Part shown: one piece after another, positions 4,599 to 5,488 of the stretch | Position numbering within the stretch: the stretch's first letter is position 1 | How the letters are laid out: each line of letters begins with the position of its first letter | Source: Candidatus Zixiibacteriota bacterium | GTDB taxonomy: Bacteria; Zixibacteria; MSB-5A5; GN15; JAAZOE01 | Assembly: GCA_030588275.1 (NCBI GenBank) | Contig: JAUUYJ010000185.1 | Span: 1 to 5,488 of the forward strand | Length of the DNA: 5,488 nt | Direction of reading: 5' to 3' | Position numbers and translations under genes: made by a program | The notes under the pieces: model-generated | What the model was told of the DNA's origin: nothing | The model's database searches: none | What the model saw: only the letters and a program-made list of their open reading frames with translations

Positions 4599-5488
4599 CT
4601 ATTCAATGGTACCGCAACCGCTAAAGGCGCCGCCACCATCTCTCCACTCTTCACAAGTAGCAGGTGCATCGCCACCCTTAAAGACGAAGCCGATCAGATA
4701 AACAGCGTCACCTACGTTAGCTCCGCAGTCACCATTGGCATCACCGGAACAGATCGGATAAGGAAGCGGTGCGTCGCCACCCTTAAAGACGAAGCCAATC
4801 AAATACACAGCGTCACCAACGTTGGCGCCACCATCATTGTTAGCATCACCAGGGAAGCAATCACAGGCCGTTACCGCACATTCCAGACCATGATTGGTAA
4901 TCCAGGCGTTGGCCATATCAATTGAGGCCTGCAGATCGCCCAAACCAGTTTTGGTCGTCGCCAATATCTTGACCACACAGGTGGTATCACCTTCGGCCAG
5001 ATCGTATGCACCAAAAGTCATCAAGGTTGACAGATCGGTAAACTGCGAATCAGGATGAGCCGAACTATATGGAACATAACCGGCATCAACTTCCATCAAT
5101 TCGTACATGACACCGTACGACAGCGGCGGATCGTAATGCGGGCTGGTGGTTGTGTAAACATAAGTTGGGTTGTCAAGCGCATAGGCATTCTTGGGAGCAT
5201 CTCCACCACTATATAACGCGATACCGCCAAAGCGATCTTTTGATTCCTGAGGGCAGAACGCTTCGGTCGAATCATCCTGATTGTATTCAGCACCAGACTG
5301 ATACATCAGGTTTCGGCTGGCATCAAAACCAGAACCGTTGTTTGATCCGGAATCGGAAGGTACATCCCAATCAAGGAATTCGCCGATTAACACGCCACCG
5401 AGAGTTTCGGTACCACGATTGAACCATTTCAACCGCTCAACAATGAAATCACAACTATCGGGATGTTTGGGCACAAAGTATTCGACAA
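4599..5488 (-). CDS. Large exported protein, C-terminal part, DWD-type beta domain plus paired dockerin; 5' end outside window
   Basis: The frame stays open to the window edge: the codons before the GTG at 5472-5474 read VEYF without a stop. That GTG has no clear ribosome site or signal peptide, so it is an internal valine and the gene begins outside the window. 295 residues are visible, numbered here from the first full codon. Residues about 5-190 form a domain with LDWDVP (38-43), a Ser/Gly/Asn loop, GGIALYSGG (87-95) and YALDN (102-106). From memory this order (DWD, then GIAL, then an ALDN-like strand) occurs after peptidase domains in FCB-group secreted proteins, so the missing part may be an enzyme, but none is visible. 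A paired dockerin follows at 213-276 (loops from D214 and D249). The tail is Cys/Gly-rich. Six cysteines (208, 210, 246, 254, 278, 291) cluster around the dockerin and suggest disulfides. C254 replaces the usual Gly of the calcium loop. A strong terminator follows. Confidence 0.85.
   Translation of the reverse strand, partial: VEYFVPKHPDSCDFIVERLKWFNRGTETLGGVLIGEFLDWDVPSDSGSNNGSGFDASRNLMYQSGAEYNQDDSTEAFCPQESKDRFGGIALYSGGDAPKNAYALDNPTYVYTTTSPHYDPPLSYGVMYELMEVDAGYVPYSSAHPDSQFTDLSTLMTFGAYDLAEGDTTCVVKILATTKTGLGDLQASIDMANAWITNHGLECAVTACDCFPGDANNDGGANVGDAVYLIGFVFKGGDAPLPYPICSGDANGDCGANVGDAVYLIGFVFKGGDAPATCEEWRDGGGAFSGCGTIE
4663..4850 (-). repeat. Dockerin-coding direct repeats, 83 bases each
   Basis: Copies at 4663-4745 and 4768-4850 have a period of 105 bases (35 codons). 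By my hand alignment they differ at 14 of 83 positions. Both encode a GDAN(N/G)D...NVGDAVYLIGFVFKGGDAP unit. Most differences lie in the calcium-loop half, and the helix-coding half is nearly identical. Confidence 0.85.

Noticed and set aside
1922..4850. Repeated DNA words considered as a CRISPR array or mobile element
   Set aside because: Only two copies occur per site, they are in frame, and they encode dockerin calcium loops and helices, so they are protein repeats.
5472..5474. GTG as start codon of the dockerin protein at 4599
   Set aside because: The frame continues upstream to the window edge with sensible codons, there is no clear ribosome site, and no signal peptide follows, so it is an internal valine.

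Overview
The window looks like part of a chromosome of an uncultured bacterium of the FCB/Zixibacteria type. The lineage is an inference from three things: paired dockerin repeats with the consensus DAVYLI(N/G)FVFKGG, a C-terminal type IX secretion (T9SS)-like sorting domain of the NPFNPST...SGIYFYK type, and moderate base composition. No rRNA, tRNA, CRISPR array or intact mobile element is visible.

All four genes lie on the minus strand, and at least the three with visible N-termini carry signal peptides. In transcription order they are: (1) the C-terminal part of a large exported protein with a DWD-type beta domain and a paired dockerin (4599-5488, 5' end outside the window); (2) a complete secreted subtilisin-like (S8) protease with propeptide, catalytic domain, PKD domain, a cohesin-like beta domain and a paired dockerin (1919-4273); (3) a 323-residue secreted protein with a cohesin-like beta domain and a T9SS-like sorting domain (723-1694); (4) the N-terminal 184 residues of a paralogue of protein 3 (1-554, 3' end outside the window).

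The genes are not an obvious operon. Gaps of 325, 224 and 168 bases separate them. Good intrinsic terminators follow genes 1 and 3. Near-identical sigma70-like promoters (TTGAC, 16-base spacer, TATATTAC) precede genes 2 and 4. Each gene therefore seems to be its own transcription unit, perhaps under common control.

The most interesting point is modular. Three of the four proteins share a beta-sandwich segment with the motif (I/M)YI(E/T)N, which I read as cohesin-like, and two carry dockerin pairs. This suggests, without proving it, a set of exported proteins built to assemble with each other or with a surface partner, including one protease. Two genes also have dyads touching the Shine-Dalgarno sequence, and the start of the 323-residue gene should be placed nine codons inside the longest open frame.
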